Of a DNA stretch of 27,422 bases, positions 7,544 to 15,565 are shown in pieces. The notes beneath the pieces are model-generated. The model was not told the DNA's origin, did not search any database, and saw only the letters and a list, made by a program, of their open reading frames with translations. Each line of letters starts with the position of its first letter. The first letter of the stretch is position 1. The stretch is from CAYMUC01 sp964471865 (GTDB lineage Bacteria > Actinomycetota > Acidimicrobiia > Acidimicrobiales > Ilumatobacteraceae), in NCBI GenBank assembly GCA_964471865.1, contig CAYYHU010000026.1, positions 1-27,422 on the forward strand, in the 5' to 3' direction. A program made the position numbers and the translations under genes.

Positions 7544-9278
7544 CTCCGACGACAACTCGTCGCCCACCGGATCGGATCCACTCGACGACCTCCTGGCTCG
7601 ACGTCCACGACGAGTCGACGGCCCCGATGTCGAGGCCGCACCACCCACGAACCTCGGAGCCGGCGGGCCACCCGGTGCCCACGCGTCCGACGATGACACC
7701 GAGTCGAGGGTGGCACCATCTCGCGACCCCGATCCCCTCGATGATCTCCTCGGGACCATGAGGCGGTCCAACCCGAACCTTGACGGTGCCGGATCGCTAC
7801 CGACCCCATCACCACGCGGAAGCCAAGAGCCCGATGAACTCGACGCCCTCCTCGGCGATCTCGTGCGTCCTCGGCGCCGTCCGAGCGCCGCTGTCGAGGA
7901 CGCCGGCACCACCACGGGGGCCGACACCGGGTCCAACGGCTCCGACGTCAGACCAATAGAAGGTAACGAGACGCCACGCGACGCGGGCGCCGACACATCG
8001 CAACGCTCCCGCAACCGCACCCGTTGGCGCCGGGCTCTGTCGTTCGCGTTCTTCGCCTTGGCGTTGTCGGGAATCCTCACCGATGCCGTAGCCGCGTCCC
8101 AATTGCTCAGCGGGAGCGGGCCGGGCGCGTTGGCCATCGTCTGGCCGATGGGAGGTCTGGGACTGCTCCTGGTCGCAGGCCTCCAGACGAAGTACGTCGA
8201 CCGCTTTGCCCGACTGAGCGTGTTGAAAGTTCTGGCCGGTGGATACGGAGCCGTCTTCGCGCTCGTCGTGGTGCTCTACGCGACCTCTATCGACGAGGCC
8301 GTTCCTTCGGCACTGGCCTGGCTGTTGGCCGACCAGATGAACTTCCTGGCCCCGTTGATCATCTGGGCCTTGGCTGGAGACGTCTTCACCGCGGGTCAAT
8401 CGACATCGGTCTATCCGGCGTTGACGCGATGGCTCTACGTCGGTCAGGTCACCGGACTCCTCGCGGCGACCGTTTCACCGTTTGTGTTTGATCCGCTCGA
8501 CATCTCCTTGCAGTGGCTGCTCGTCATCCCCGTCGTGGGATGTGGGGCCGTGGCGATGTTCGTGCCTCGTCGCCTCATCGACGCCGGAACGTCCTCGGGG
8601 CACGGACGGGCCGAATCTCTGCTCACCTCGCTGCGCTCCACGGCGTCCTTTCTCGGGGACCTTCCCGCATTTCGATGGATGGGCATCACGACGCTCGCGG
8701 TCATGGGGGCTGGAGCGACGGTCGAATTCGCGTTCTTCGACATCGCTGTCGATCGATATCAGGACGCCGCCGACCTTCAGGTCCTGTACGCGAGCGTGAC
8801 CTTGGCGGCCTTCGTGTCGTGCTGGGTGATCCAGTCGTTGTTCACCGAGAAGGTCCTGCGCCGCTTGGGCATCGCCCGAGCCCTCCAACCACTTCCCGTC
8901 AGCGGGGTGCTCGCCACTGTTGCGTTCGTCGTCGCGGGAGCGACCGGAGCAATCGTCGTGGCGGTCATCGGTCTCCTCGCATGGCGACTCCCGCTGTGGA
9001 GCGTCGACATGAGCGCCCGTCAGAACGCCATGGCCACGTTGCCCGACGAACGCCGGGCCCGGTCTTCGTTCCTCATCGAACTCGCTCCGGTTGCGGTCGC
9101 GTACCTCGTCGTGGCGATCCCGATCACGTTGTCCTGGGCTCTCGATCTGCGCTGGATCGCCCCCGCCCTGGGTGTCGCTGCGGCGTTCACGGGACTCGCT
9201 CTCAGCCGTCGGGTCGTCGCGACCTGGGAGGACACCCAGTTGTCGTATCGCCTCAAGCGCCGCAAGCGCCTGTCCTGA
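7536..9278 (+). CDS. ATP/ADP-translocase-like (Npt/TLC-type) carrier with long disordered N-terminus
   Basis: A 580-residue protein. Residues 1-163 are acidic, Pro/Gly-rich and probably disordered, and hold three related motifs: D-P-L-D-D-L-L at 14-20 and 66-72, and D-E-L-D-A-L-L at 100-106. From ~165 on there are about 10-12 hydrophobic segments in a major-facilitator-like layout. The stretch I-W-A-L-A-G-D-V-F-T-A-G-Q resembles the F-W-x-x-A-N-D-[IV]-F-x-x-x-x-A-K pattern of ATP/ADP translocase (TLC/Npt) carriers and is followed by a G-Q-V-T-G-L-L-A-A helix. Classical members exchange nucleotides across membranes, but the substrate here cannot be read. The ATG at 7536 overlaps the receptor gene by 8 nt, so the two are probably co-translated. 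A Lys/Arg-rich tail (K-R-R-K-R-L-S) ends the protein. Confidence 0.7.
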   Translation: MADSDDNSSPTGSDPLDDLLARRPRRVDGPDVEAAPPTNLGAGGPPGAHASDDDTESRVAPSRDPDPLDDLLGTMRRSNPNLDGAGSLPTPSPRGSQEPDELDALLGDLVRPRRRPSAAVEDAGTTTGADTGSNGSDVRPIEGNETPRDAGADTSQRSRNRTRWRRALSFAFFALALSGILTDAVAASQLLSGSGPGALAIVWPMGGLGLLLVAGLQTKYVDRFARLSVLKVLAGGYGAVFALVVVLYATSIDEAVPSALAWLLADQMNFLAPLIIWALAGDVFTAGQSTSVYPALTRWLYVGQVTGLLAATVSPFVFDPLDISLQWLLVIPVVGCGAVAMFVPRRLIDAGTSSGHGRAESLLTSLRSTASFLGDLPAFRWMGITTLAVMGAGATVEFAFFDIAVDRYQDAADLQVLYASVTLAAFVSCWVIQSLFTEKVLRRLGIARALQPLPVSGVLATVAFVVAGATGAIVVAVIGLLAWRLPLWSVDMSARQNAMATLPDERRARSSFLIELAPVAVAYLVVAIPITLSWALDLRWIAPALGVAAAFTGLALSRRVVATWEDTQLSYRLKRRKRLS

Positions 9279-9313
9279 CGACGTCAGCTTTCTCGCAGCC
9301 TGCCGGCGTCGCT

Positions 9314-10033
9314 TCAGTCCCACCGATCGGCGGGAACCATCGCAAGATCGACAGGATCGATCGTGTCTCGCACGAGGGCATGGTCGTGATCGAGGCGATA
9401 CATGTCGAGCGCGAAGGTCGCCACCGCCGGTGACACGACCTCATGGGGGGTGAGTCGACGCGACGCGTGACGTGGTGGCAGCCACAACAACACCAACGGC
9501 CGCATCTCGAGACCCTTGTCGGGCCACTCCCACCCATGCACCGGTTCGGCATAGTCGATGGGCAAGGCCTCCCAACCGGTGGTCAGGAACGGCTTGAGTT
9601 TGTAGTCCGGGGTCTCCGCAAGCGCTCCGAGATTGTCGGGGCCGACATCGGCGTCGAGTCGGCGCAAGGCATCGTGAAGGAACCAGGTTCCCAACCTCGT
9701 GCCCTCGATGGTGAGATGGCGAACGTCGGAATCGACCGCCAAGAAATGGATCGGTGCCGTCCGCCGCACCAGATTCGAGTCCATCAGGCTGTACCCGGCG
9801 GGGTCCCCGTCCACGCACAGCATCCATTGATGCACCGCAATGCCACGCCTCGTCGACGCTCGGCGCGCATCGCGTTCGATCTGCTCACCAGCGAAACGAT
9901 GGTCCGGAAAGACATCATCGTGGAGTCGCCGCATGGGCCCCACGAACTGGCTCCAACACCCGTCGACTACATCGTGGAGAGTGATGCGCTCACCGGTATC
10001 GCTTCGTCGTTCCCGTTCCGAGAGCGGCTCCAT
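9314..10033 (-). CDS. GNAT-like acetyltransferase, hypothetical
   Basis: A 239-residue protein. The ATG at 10033 is chosen because GGAGG lies 7 nt upstream; the open frame continues far upstream but overlaps the ParA-type gene. The sequence has a GNAT-like order: an N-terminal helical region, a strand containing M-L-C-V-D-G-D-P-A-G-Y-S-L, a central I-H-F-L-A-V-D strand, and G-T-R-L-G-T-W-F-L-H-D-A-L in the place where acetyl-CoA-binding R-x-x-G-x-G/A motifs fall. The match is weak, so the assignment rests on overall pattern. It sits convergent to the carrier gene (36-bp gap) and divergent from the ParA-type gene, inside the unusual module, and may belong to it. The substrate is unknown. Confidence 0.6.
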   Translation of the reverse strand: MEPLSERERRSDTGERITLHDVVDGCWSQFVGPMRRLHDDVFPDHRFAGEQIERDARRASTRRGIAVHQWMLCVDGDPAGYSLMDSNLVRRTAPIHFLAVDSDVRHLTIEGTRLGTWFLHDALRRLDADVGPDNLGALAETPDYKLKPFLTTGWEALPIDYAEPVHGWEWPDKGLEMRPLVLLWLPPRHASRRLTPHEVVSPAVATFALDMYRLDHDHALVRDTIDPVDLAMVPADRWD

Positions 10034-10153
10034 GTCGTGACCTCCACGAGTCGCCTGCTTCGACCCTAATCGAACCGTCTCGCGCCCGAACCTAGAAGTG
10101 GAAGTGCGCCTGCCCGCCAGCCGTGAACGATGTGGTAAGAGTGAAGCGTTGAA

Positions 10154-10169
10154 CGGTGCACTCGCACCG
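10154..10169. promoter_or_regulatory. Small inverted repeat upstream of the ParA-type gene
   Basis: A 6-bp stem with a 4-nt loop (CGGTGC-ACTC-GCACCG) ends 26 bp before the GTG at 10196, in the divergent region between the GNAT-like and ParA-type genes. It could be an operator half-site pair or an mRNA hairpin. It is short enough to be chance. Confidence 0.25.
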
Positions 10170-10195
10170 ATCCTGCGAGCCCAGGGACCGATGTC

Positions 10196-10966
10196 GTGAC
10201 CAAGATCATTTCGATCCACTCCTTTCGTGGTGGGACCGGCAAAAGCAACTCGAGTGCCAACATCGCTGCGCAACTCGCGGTGGCTGGTAAGCGTGTGGGC
10301 GTCGTCGATACCGATGTCCAATCTCCGGGAATCCATGTGCTGTTCGGATTCGATCAAGACATCCCCGGTCACACCCTCAACGATTATCTCTACGACGGCG
10401 TTCCCATCACCCAGGCCGCCCACGACGTCACCGATCGGGTGATGTCCTCGGGCGCCGCTGTCGCCCCGGGCGGCCAATTGTTCCTCGTGCCGTCGAGCAT
10501 GAAAGCCGCCGATATCGCCAAGGTCCTGCGCCAGGGATACGACGTCGAAATGCTCAATGAGGGCTTTCGAGCGCTGGTGAAGGGGCTATCGCTCGATGTT
10601 CTCGTCATCGACACCCACCCAGGCCTCAACGAAGAGACGTTGTTGTCGATCACGATCTCTGACACGTTGATCCTGATCCTGCGTCCCGACAAGCAGGACT
10701 ATCAGGGCACTGCCGTCACCGTGGACATCGCTCGCCGCCTCGAGGTTCCCGAGTTGTTGTTGATGGTCAACAAGGTGCCCTCGAACGCCGATCGCCAAGC
10801 GGTCGCCACCGATGTCACCAATGCGTATGCCGCTGAGGTGGCGGGAGTGCTGCCCCTGAGCGAGGACATGGTCATGAACGCATCGGGAGGGCTGTTCAGC
10901 CTCACGAACCCCGATCACGTGTGGTCGCAGTCGATCGCCGCCGTCGCCCAGCGCGTTCTTCCCTGA
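10196..10966 (+). CDS. ParA/MinD-type P-loop ATPase with variant Walker A
   Basis: A 256-residue protein of the SIMIBI ParA/MinD class. The N-terminal P-loop reads F-R-G-G-T-G-K-S-N: the catalytic Lys is kept, but the first signature Lys of the deviant Walker A motif (K-G-G-x-G-K) is Arg. The Walker A' strand V-G-V-V-D-T-D-V-Q-S-P-G and the Walker B-like L-V-I-D-T-H-P-G-L are present, and V-N-K-V-P matches the usual base-recognition region. No ParB gene or clustered centromere-like repeats are next to it, so plasmid partition is not implied. A cargo- or membrane-positioning role with the upstream membrane proteins is inferred. The GTG start has AGGGA about 8 nt upstream. Its 3' end overlaps the opposing membrane-protein gene by 65 bp. 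Confidence 0.85.
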   Translation: MTKIISIHSFRGGTGKSNSSANIAAQLAVAGKRVGVVDTDVQSPGIHVLFGFDQDIPGHTLNDYLYDGVPITQAAHDVTDRVMSSGAAVAPGGQLFLVPSSMKAADIAKVLRQGYDVEMLNEGFRALVKGLSLDVLVIDTHPGLNEETLLSITISDTLILILRPDKQDYQGTAVTVDIARRLEVPELLLMVNKVPSNADRQAVATDVTNAYAAEVAGVLPLSEDMVMNASGGLFSLTNPDHVWSQSIAAVAQRVLP

Positions 10967-12197
10967 CGGCGGGCATCGCTTCATCCTCGTCTCGGGCCTG
11001 ACTCGCCGGGCCGACACGGGTCGTGAGAGCCGCTCCCAACGCGGCGATCACGGCGAACGTACGCCACCAGCGACCCAGATCCGGGTCGATCCCGGGAAGA
11101 GCCGTCACCTCGAGACTGACCGCGACCGCGATGCTCGCGATAGGTACTCGCTTCGGCCGCCTGGAGAGTTCGACGACGAGCGCTCCGAGCACGACACCGA
11201 TCGTGTAGTAGCGGTGAGCTCCGGGTTCGACGACGAGCCGCCAAGACAGAACCGCCAACAGCACCGCAGGCCAACGACCTGCCATGACGAGGACCGCAGC
11301 GAGCACGAGGCCGCCGCCGAGCTGCACCGGACGCACCCATGACGGGGTGAGCGCGTCATCGAATCCCAGCGCTCGAAGCACCGAGGTGGGGTCATTGTCG
11401 ATTCCGAACCCCCGGGTGTCCCATGTGGAGGGCTCTGCGATCAGAAACGGCGCCCACACGGCCAAGGCGAGGGCGCCGACCGCGCCGACACGCCACGCAC
11501 GTGACCACCAGGTGGTGGCATGCACGGCCGCGAGGGGCGCCAGCATGATCGCCCAGGGTTTGGCGGCCGCCGCGAGAGCCAACCAGATGATGGTGCCGGT
11601 GGGCTGACGAGCGGCGATCGCGACCATGGCGGCGATCAACGATGCCAGCGCCAGTGCGTCATCGATATGGGCGGTCCGGGCCGCCACGTCGCCCCAGGTG
11701 ATCACGATGAGTACCACCGCGACCAGGGTCGCACGCTCACTGGTCCCGTCTCCGTCGATCGGTCGCAGCGAGTCGATGAGGTCGATCACCAGGCGCACCA
11801 CGATCACTCCGAGCACGGCGCTGAGCACCATGGCCATGACGGATCCGACTTCGAGCCCGAACCCACTGAGGGGCACAGCCACCAGGATTCCCGGAGGACC
11901 GAACTGGAACTCGGGATGATCCCGATACAGCGACAGACCCGTGGCACCGCCGATTCCGTCGTCTCCCAGCAGTAACCGGGCAGCGTCATGGAAGAAGTGC
12001 CACGCAGTGGCGTGGGTCCCGGCAAGATGCGCGAAAAACACGACCCCGGATACGCCCACAGCCAGGAGCACCCGGCGACGACGACCCCCCGTGACGGTCG
12101 AGGCCACCCACGACGAACCCGATGAGCGTCCCCGTGGTGCTCCAGGATCACCGGTCACCGCTCCAGATTGCCATCTGAAGGCCCCGAGGACCTCCAC
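10902..12197 (-). CDS. Polytopic membrane protein, GT87/DUF2029-like glycosyltransferase
   Basis: A 431-residue protein with about ten hydrophobic segments after a basic, Gly/Ser-rich N-terminus. After TM1 comes an extracytoplasmic loop with an acidic/aromatic pattern ending in Y-R-D-H-P-E-F-Q-F-G-P-P-G-I-L, then a later A-H-I-D-D-A-L-A-L and A-A-A-A-K-P-W-A. These recall GT-C fold mannosyltransferases of family 87, which use polyprenyl-phosphate sugar donors to build cell-envelope glycans. Membership is by pattern only. The GTG at 12197 is the longest start; GTG 12158 is an alternative. The C-terminal ~35 residues are charged and overlap the ParA-type gene on the other strand by 65 bp. It has no obvious operon partner. 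Confidence 0.6.
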   Translation of the reverse strand: MEVLGAFRWQSGAVTGDPGAPRGRSSGSSWVASTVTGGRRRRVLLAVGVSGVVFFAHLAGTHATAWHFFHDAARLLLGDDGIGGATGLSLYRDHPEFQFGPPGILVAVPLSGFGLEVGSVMAMVLSAVLGVIVVRLVIDLIDSLRPIDGDGTSERATLVAVVLIVITWGDVAARTAHIDDALALASLIAAMVAIAARQPTGTIIWLALAAAAKPWAIMLAPLAAVHATTWWSRAWRVGAVGALALAVWAPFLIAEPSTWDTRGFGIDNDPTSVLRALGFDDALTPSWVRPVQLGGGLVLAAVLVMAGRWPAVLLAVLSWRLVVEPGAHRYYTIGVVLGALVVELSRRPKRVPIASIAVAVSLEVTALPGIDPDLGRWWRTFAVIAALGAALTTRVGPASQARDEDEAMPAVREERAGRRRRSTATTRDRGS

Positions 12198-12329
12198 ATC
12201 GGCGATGCTCGCTCACCTTGTCGAACCGAGACGTGGTCGACGCGAGCAGTATGGTCGCAACGGTCCGAGTACATGATTCCCGGAGGGTCCCGCTCGGGTC
12301 ACGTGATCGGCGCAACGAGGGGACGGATC

Positions 12330-12767
12330 ATGGACGACACGATGAGGCGCCTGGCCGATATCCAGGCCATCGCCACGACCAAGGCGCGGTATTTCTACTT
12401 TCTCGATACCAAGCAGTGGGATCGTCTCGCGACCGTGTTCACAGCCGATGTCGATTTCGATTCCGCTCGCGAGGGCGAATACAGCTTCGCGGGGCGCGAC
12501 GGCTTCATCGACTACGTGCGCACCCATCTGAGCGATGCCACCACCATCCATCACGGGCACATGCCCATCATCGACTTCGACGGCCCCGACGAGGCCCGAG
12601 GTATCTGGGCGATGACCGATGACGTCCAGATCCCCGCTCGAGCCACCCGGTTCATCGGCCACGGCCACTATCACGAGCGATATCGCCGCGAGGATGGCGA
12701 ATGGTTGATCTCGGCGTGGAAACTCACTCGTCTCCGTGTCGATGTCCTCGAAGGGCCATCGCGCTAG
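12330..12767 (+). CDS. NTF2/SnoaL-like domain protein
   Basis: A 145-residue single-domain protein. Helix 1 carries D-I-Q-A-I-A-T-T-K-A-R-Y-F-Y-F-L-D and W-D-R-L-A-T-V-F-T-A-D-V-D-F, the standard opening of SnoaL-like (PF13577-type) alpha+beta cone proteins, and it ends with Y-R-R-E-D-G-E-W-L-I-S-A-W-K-L-T-R-L. Family members include dehydratases, isomerases and non-catalytic binders, so no reaction is assigned. The ATG at 12330 is chosen over the longer frame because GAGGGGA lies about 6-9 nt upstream. It precedes the acsA-like gene by under 100 bp on the same strand and may share its transcript. Confidence 0.8.
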   Translation: MDDTMRRLADIQAIATTKARYFYFLDTKQWDRLATVFTADVDFDSAREGEYSFAGRDGFIDYVRTHLSDATTIHHGHMPIIDFDGPDEARGIWAMTDDVQIPARATRFIGHGHYHERYRREDGEWLISAWKLTRLRVDVLEGPSR

Positions 12768-12863
12768 AGAACTCGTCACCGCCGCCACCCGGGACTGGCG
12801 ACCCGATCCACTGACGTCCAGGGGCGCTGGTCCGGACGTGATCGCAGGACTCGACTCGTCCTG

Positions 12864-14516
12864 GTGGAACGAGCCCGGCATCACAACCTGGTCGATCGGG
12901 TGCTCGACACCCACGTACGTGCTGGCCTCGGGGGGACACTGGCACTGCGCAGCCTGGCGCCTGATGGCGAGGTGAGTGAGAGAACCTTCGGGGAGCTCAC
13001 TCATGACAGTGCCCGCGTCGCATCGGTCCTTCACGGTGTCGGCTTGGACCCCGGTGACCGAGTCATGGTGATGTCGGGTCGCGGGGTGAGTCTTCATGGG
13101 AGTGTGCTCGGGATTCTGCGAGCGGGCATGGTGGCGTGTCCCGTGTTCGCAGCCTTCGGCCCCGAACCCGTGCTCCAACGTCTCGATCTCGGGGAGATCG
13201 ACGCGGTGATCACGACCGTGGATCTCTACCGCAGTCGAATACAACCGATTCGCGATCGGCTCCGACAACCGATTCAGGTGATGCTCACCGACGCGATCGG
13301 TGGTGAGGAACCCCCTGACACCATGTCCCTGCCCCACCTTCTCGCCGGGGCGGATCCCGAAACTGGAGCGATGCCGGTCAATCGGGAGGATCCGGCTGTG
13401 ATCCACTTCACCTCGGGGACCACGGGCACTCCCAAAGGGGCAGTGCACGTGCACGGAGCCGTGACCGCTCATCGGGATTCGGCGATCGAGGTGTTCGGGC
13501 TCGCGCCCGGTGAGCGGTACTGGTGCACGGCTGATCCCGGATGGGTGACGGGAACGAGTTACGGGATCATCGCTCCCTTGGCGGTCGGTGCGGTCACGAT
13601 CGTCGACGAAGCCGAGTTCGACCCGACCCGGTGGTGGCGCATCCTGAGCGAGGAACACATCGCCGTGTGGTACACCGCACCGACAGCGATCCGGATGATG
13701 CGACGCTCCCGCGACGTGGCGGACCCGACCCTCGACCTCTCTGCGCTACGCCTGGCTGCCAGCGTCGGGGAGCCGCTCGACGCCTCCTCGGTCACCTGGG
13801 GCGAACGGGTGCTGGGCGTGGCGATCCGAGACACCTGGTGGCAGACCGAGACCGGTTCCATCATGATCGCCACGGACCATGCCACGACCCCCCGTCCTGG
13901 AGCGATCGGGCGCCCGCTTCGCGACATCACCATTGCCGTGTGGGCCTGTGACGACACCGGGGTCCTGCAAAGGACCGCCACGGGGCAACCCATCGAGGTC
14001 GATGAACCCGACATGGTGGGGATGTTGGCCATTCGCTCGGGTTGGCCGTCGATGTTCATCGATTATCTCGGAGCTCACGAACGCTATGAGAAGTGTTTCG
14101 AGTCCGATTGGTATGTGACCGGGGATCTGGTGCGGCGCGATCGCGATGGTTTCGTCTGGTTCGTGGGGCGCAGTGACGATGTCATCACCTCGGCGGGACA
14201 TCTGATCGGACCCTTCGAGGTCGAAGCCGTTCTCGAAGCTCATCCCGATGTCCTCGCCGCCGGGGTCTATGGAGTTCCGGACCCCGATGTCGGTGAGGTG
14301 GTCCACGCGTGTGTCGTGGCGCGCGATCCCGCGACCGACCCCGAGGCGTTGTCGGTCGCGGTGCGGGCCCATGCCCGGCGCCATCTCGGTGCCGCGGTGG
14401 CGCCCCGTCGTATCCGCGTCGTGGAGGAACTCCCGACCACGACGAGTGGCAAGATCCTGCGGCGAACCCTGCGCGAGTCCGAACTCGCAGCCTCGAGCTC
14501 ACGGACCGGATCATGA
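12864..14516 (+). CDS. acsA: Acetate/acyl-CoA ligase, AcsA type, probable frameshift near its 5' end
   Basis: At 550 residues, this is an ANL-superfamily ligase that activates acetate or a similar short acid to acyl-AMP and then acyl-CoA. The P-loop-like motif T-S-G-T-T-G-T-P-K-G is at ~188, followed by Y-W-C-T-A-D-P-G-W-V-T-G-T, W-Y-T-A-P-T-A and D-T-W-W-Q-T-E-T-G, all typical of AcsA. The C-terminal W-Y-V-T-G-D and the catalytic Lys in T-S-G-K-I-L-R-R are intact. The only in-frame start is GTG 12864, without a ribosome binding site. The missing N-terminal residues (S-S-W-W-N-E-P-G) lie in the +1 frame just upstream, so a 1-nt deletion in 12874-12878 is likely and the real gene would begin near GTG 12838. 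Its stop overlaps the E1alpha ATG (ATGA). Confidence 0.85.
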   Translation: MERARHHNLVDRVLDTHVRAGLGGTLALRSLAPDGEVSERTFGELTHDSARVASVLHGVGLDPGDRVMVMSGRGVSLHGSVLGILRAGMVACPVFAAFGPEPVLQRLDLGEIDAVITTVDLYRSRIQPIRDRLRQPIQVMLTDAIGGEEPPDTMSLPHLLAGADPETGAMPVNREDPAVIHFTSGTTGTPKGAVHVHGAVTAHRDSAIEVFGLAPGERYWCTADPGWVTGTSYGIIAPLAVGAVTIVDEAEFDPTRWWRILSEEHIAVWYTAPTAIRMMRRSRDVADPTLDLSALRLAASVGEPLDASSVTWGERVLGVAIRDTWWQTETGSIMIATDHATTPRPGAIGRPLRDITIAVWACDDTGVLQRTATGQPIEVDEPDMVGMLAIRSGWPSMFIDYLGAHERYEKCFESDWYVTGDLVRRDRDGFVWFVGRSDDVITSAGHLIGPFEVEAVLEAHPDVLAAGVYGVPDPDVGEVVHACVVARDPATDPEALSVAVRAHARRHLGAAVAPRRIRVVEELPTTTSGKILRRTLRESELAASSSRTGS

Positions 14517-15565
14517 ACGGCCCCGAGCCGCCATCCCTCGAATCCGCTCTCGCCATCCGCGCCGAGCGCTCGGATTCGACCCCCTCGGATTCGACCCGGC
14601 GTGATCTCGTCGAGATGTACGAAGCAATGGTGTTCATCCGACGGTTCGAGGAGCGCTGCGCCGAGCTCTACCAACAGGGCCGAATCCACGGCTTCCTTCA
14701 TCTGTACGTGGGCGAGGAGGCGGTGGCCACCGGTGTCATCGCCGCTCTTGATCCGAACGATCAGATCGTGGCCACCTACCGCGAACACGCTCATGCCCTT
14801 CTCGCCGGGGTGCCTCCGTGGCAGGTGATGGCCGAGATGTTCGGACGCGTGGACGGCTGTAGCGGAGGTCGAGGGGGTTCGATGCACCTGTTCTCCGTCG
14901 AACACGGCCTCTATGGCGGCAACGCGATCGTCGCGGGAGGCATTCCCTTGGCGGTCGGGTTGGCTCTGGCGGATCGGATGCTGCATCGAGACCGGGTGAC
15001 GGTGTGTTTCTTCGGCGATGGGGCCATGGCCGAAGGCGCGTTCCATGAGGCCATCAATCTCGCAGCGCTCTGGAACCTTCCGGTGCTCTTCGTCTGTGAG
15101 AACAACCTCTACGCCATGGGCACGGTCCTGGAACATTCCCATGCCGCCACGGACCTGGCTCTACGAGCAGCGTCGTATGGCCTCGTGGCGTGGAGCGTGG
15201 ACGGTATGGACGTCGTCGAGGTCCATGAGAGCGCTCGCCGAGCGATCGACCAGGTGCGCCACGGACGCGGACCGGTCTTTCTCGAATGCCGCACGTATCG
15301 ATTCCGCGCCCATTCGATGTATGACCCGGAGCGCTACCGCGATCGAGCCGAGGTCGAACAGTGGCGAGGCCGGGATCCACTGACCCTTCTCGGTAACGCT
15401 CTGAGCGATATGGGTCGACTCGACGAGGAGCAGACGGCGATGCTGTGGGATCGGGTGGACGCTGCGATCGAGGCGGCGGTGGAACGCGCCGAGTCCTCTC
15501 CTCTCGAACCCGTCGAGAACCTGTTGCGCCATGTTCTCGCCGAACCCGCGGAGCCGCGTCGGTGA
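14513..15565 (+). CDS. 2-oxoacid (pyruvate/acetoin-type) dehydrogenase E1 alpha subunit
   Basis: A 350-residue thiamine-diphosphate-dependent E1alpha, which decarboxylates a 2-oxoacid (or cleaves acetoin) and passes the acyl unit to the E2 lipoyl arm. The ThDP/Mg motif G-D-G-A-M-A-E-G...E-N-N (residues ~173-203) is complete. Also visible are the substrate/phosphorylation-loop regions G-G-R-G-G-S-M-H and R-F-R-A-H-S-M-Y-D-P. The length fits stand-alone actinobacterial or AcoA-type subunits. The ATG at 14513 overlaps the ligase stop by 4 nt, which fixes the start and implies translational coupling. The first ~30 residues are Ser/Glu-rich and variable. Pyruvate, acetoin and branched-chain oxoacids cannot be told apart from sequence alone; the neighbouring AcsA makes pyruvate or acetoin more likely. 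Confidence 0.9.
   Translation: MNGPEPPSLESALAIRAERSDSTPSDSTRRDLVEMYEAMVFIRRFEERCAELYQQGRIHGFLHLYVGEEAVATGVIAALDPNDQIVATYREHAHALLAGVPPWQVMAEMFGRVDGCSGGRGGSMHLFSVEHGLYGGNAIVAGGIPLAVGLALADRMLHRDRVTVCFFGDGAMAEGAFHEAINLAALWNLPVLFVCENNLYAMGTVLEHSHAATDLALRAASYGLVAWSVDGMDVVEVHESARRAIDQVRHGRGPVFLECRTYRFRAHSMYDPERYRDRAEVEQWRGRDPLTLLGNALSDMGRLDEEQTAMLWDRVDAAIEAAVERAESSPLEPVENLLRHVLAEPAEPRR

Noticed and set aside
10196..10966. Plasmid or chromosome partition locus
   Set aside because: There is no ParB gene, parS-like repeat or replication gene nearby, and the Walker A variant differs from partition ParA proteins.
12213..13658. 481-residue minus-strand frame
   Set aside because: It is antisense to the NTF2-like and acsA-like genes, is His/Asp/Arg-rich without domain pattern, and is an effect of high GC content.
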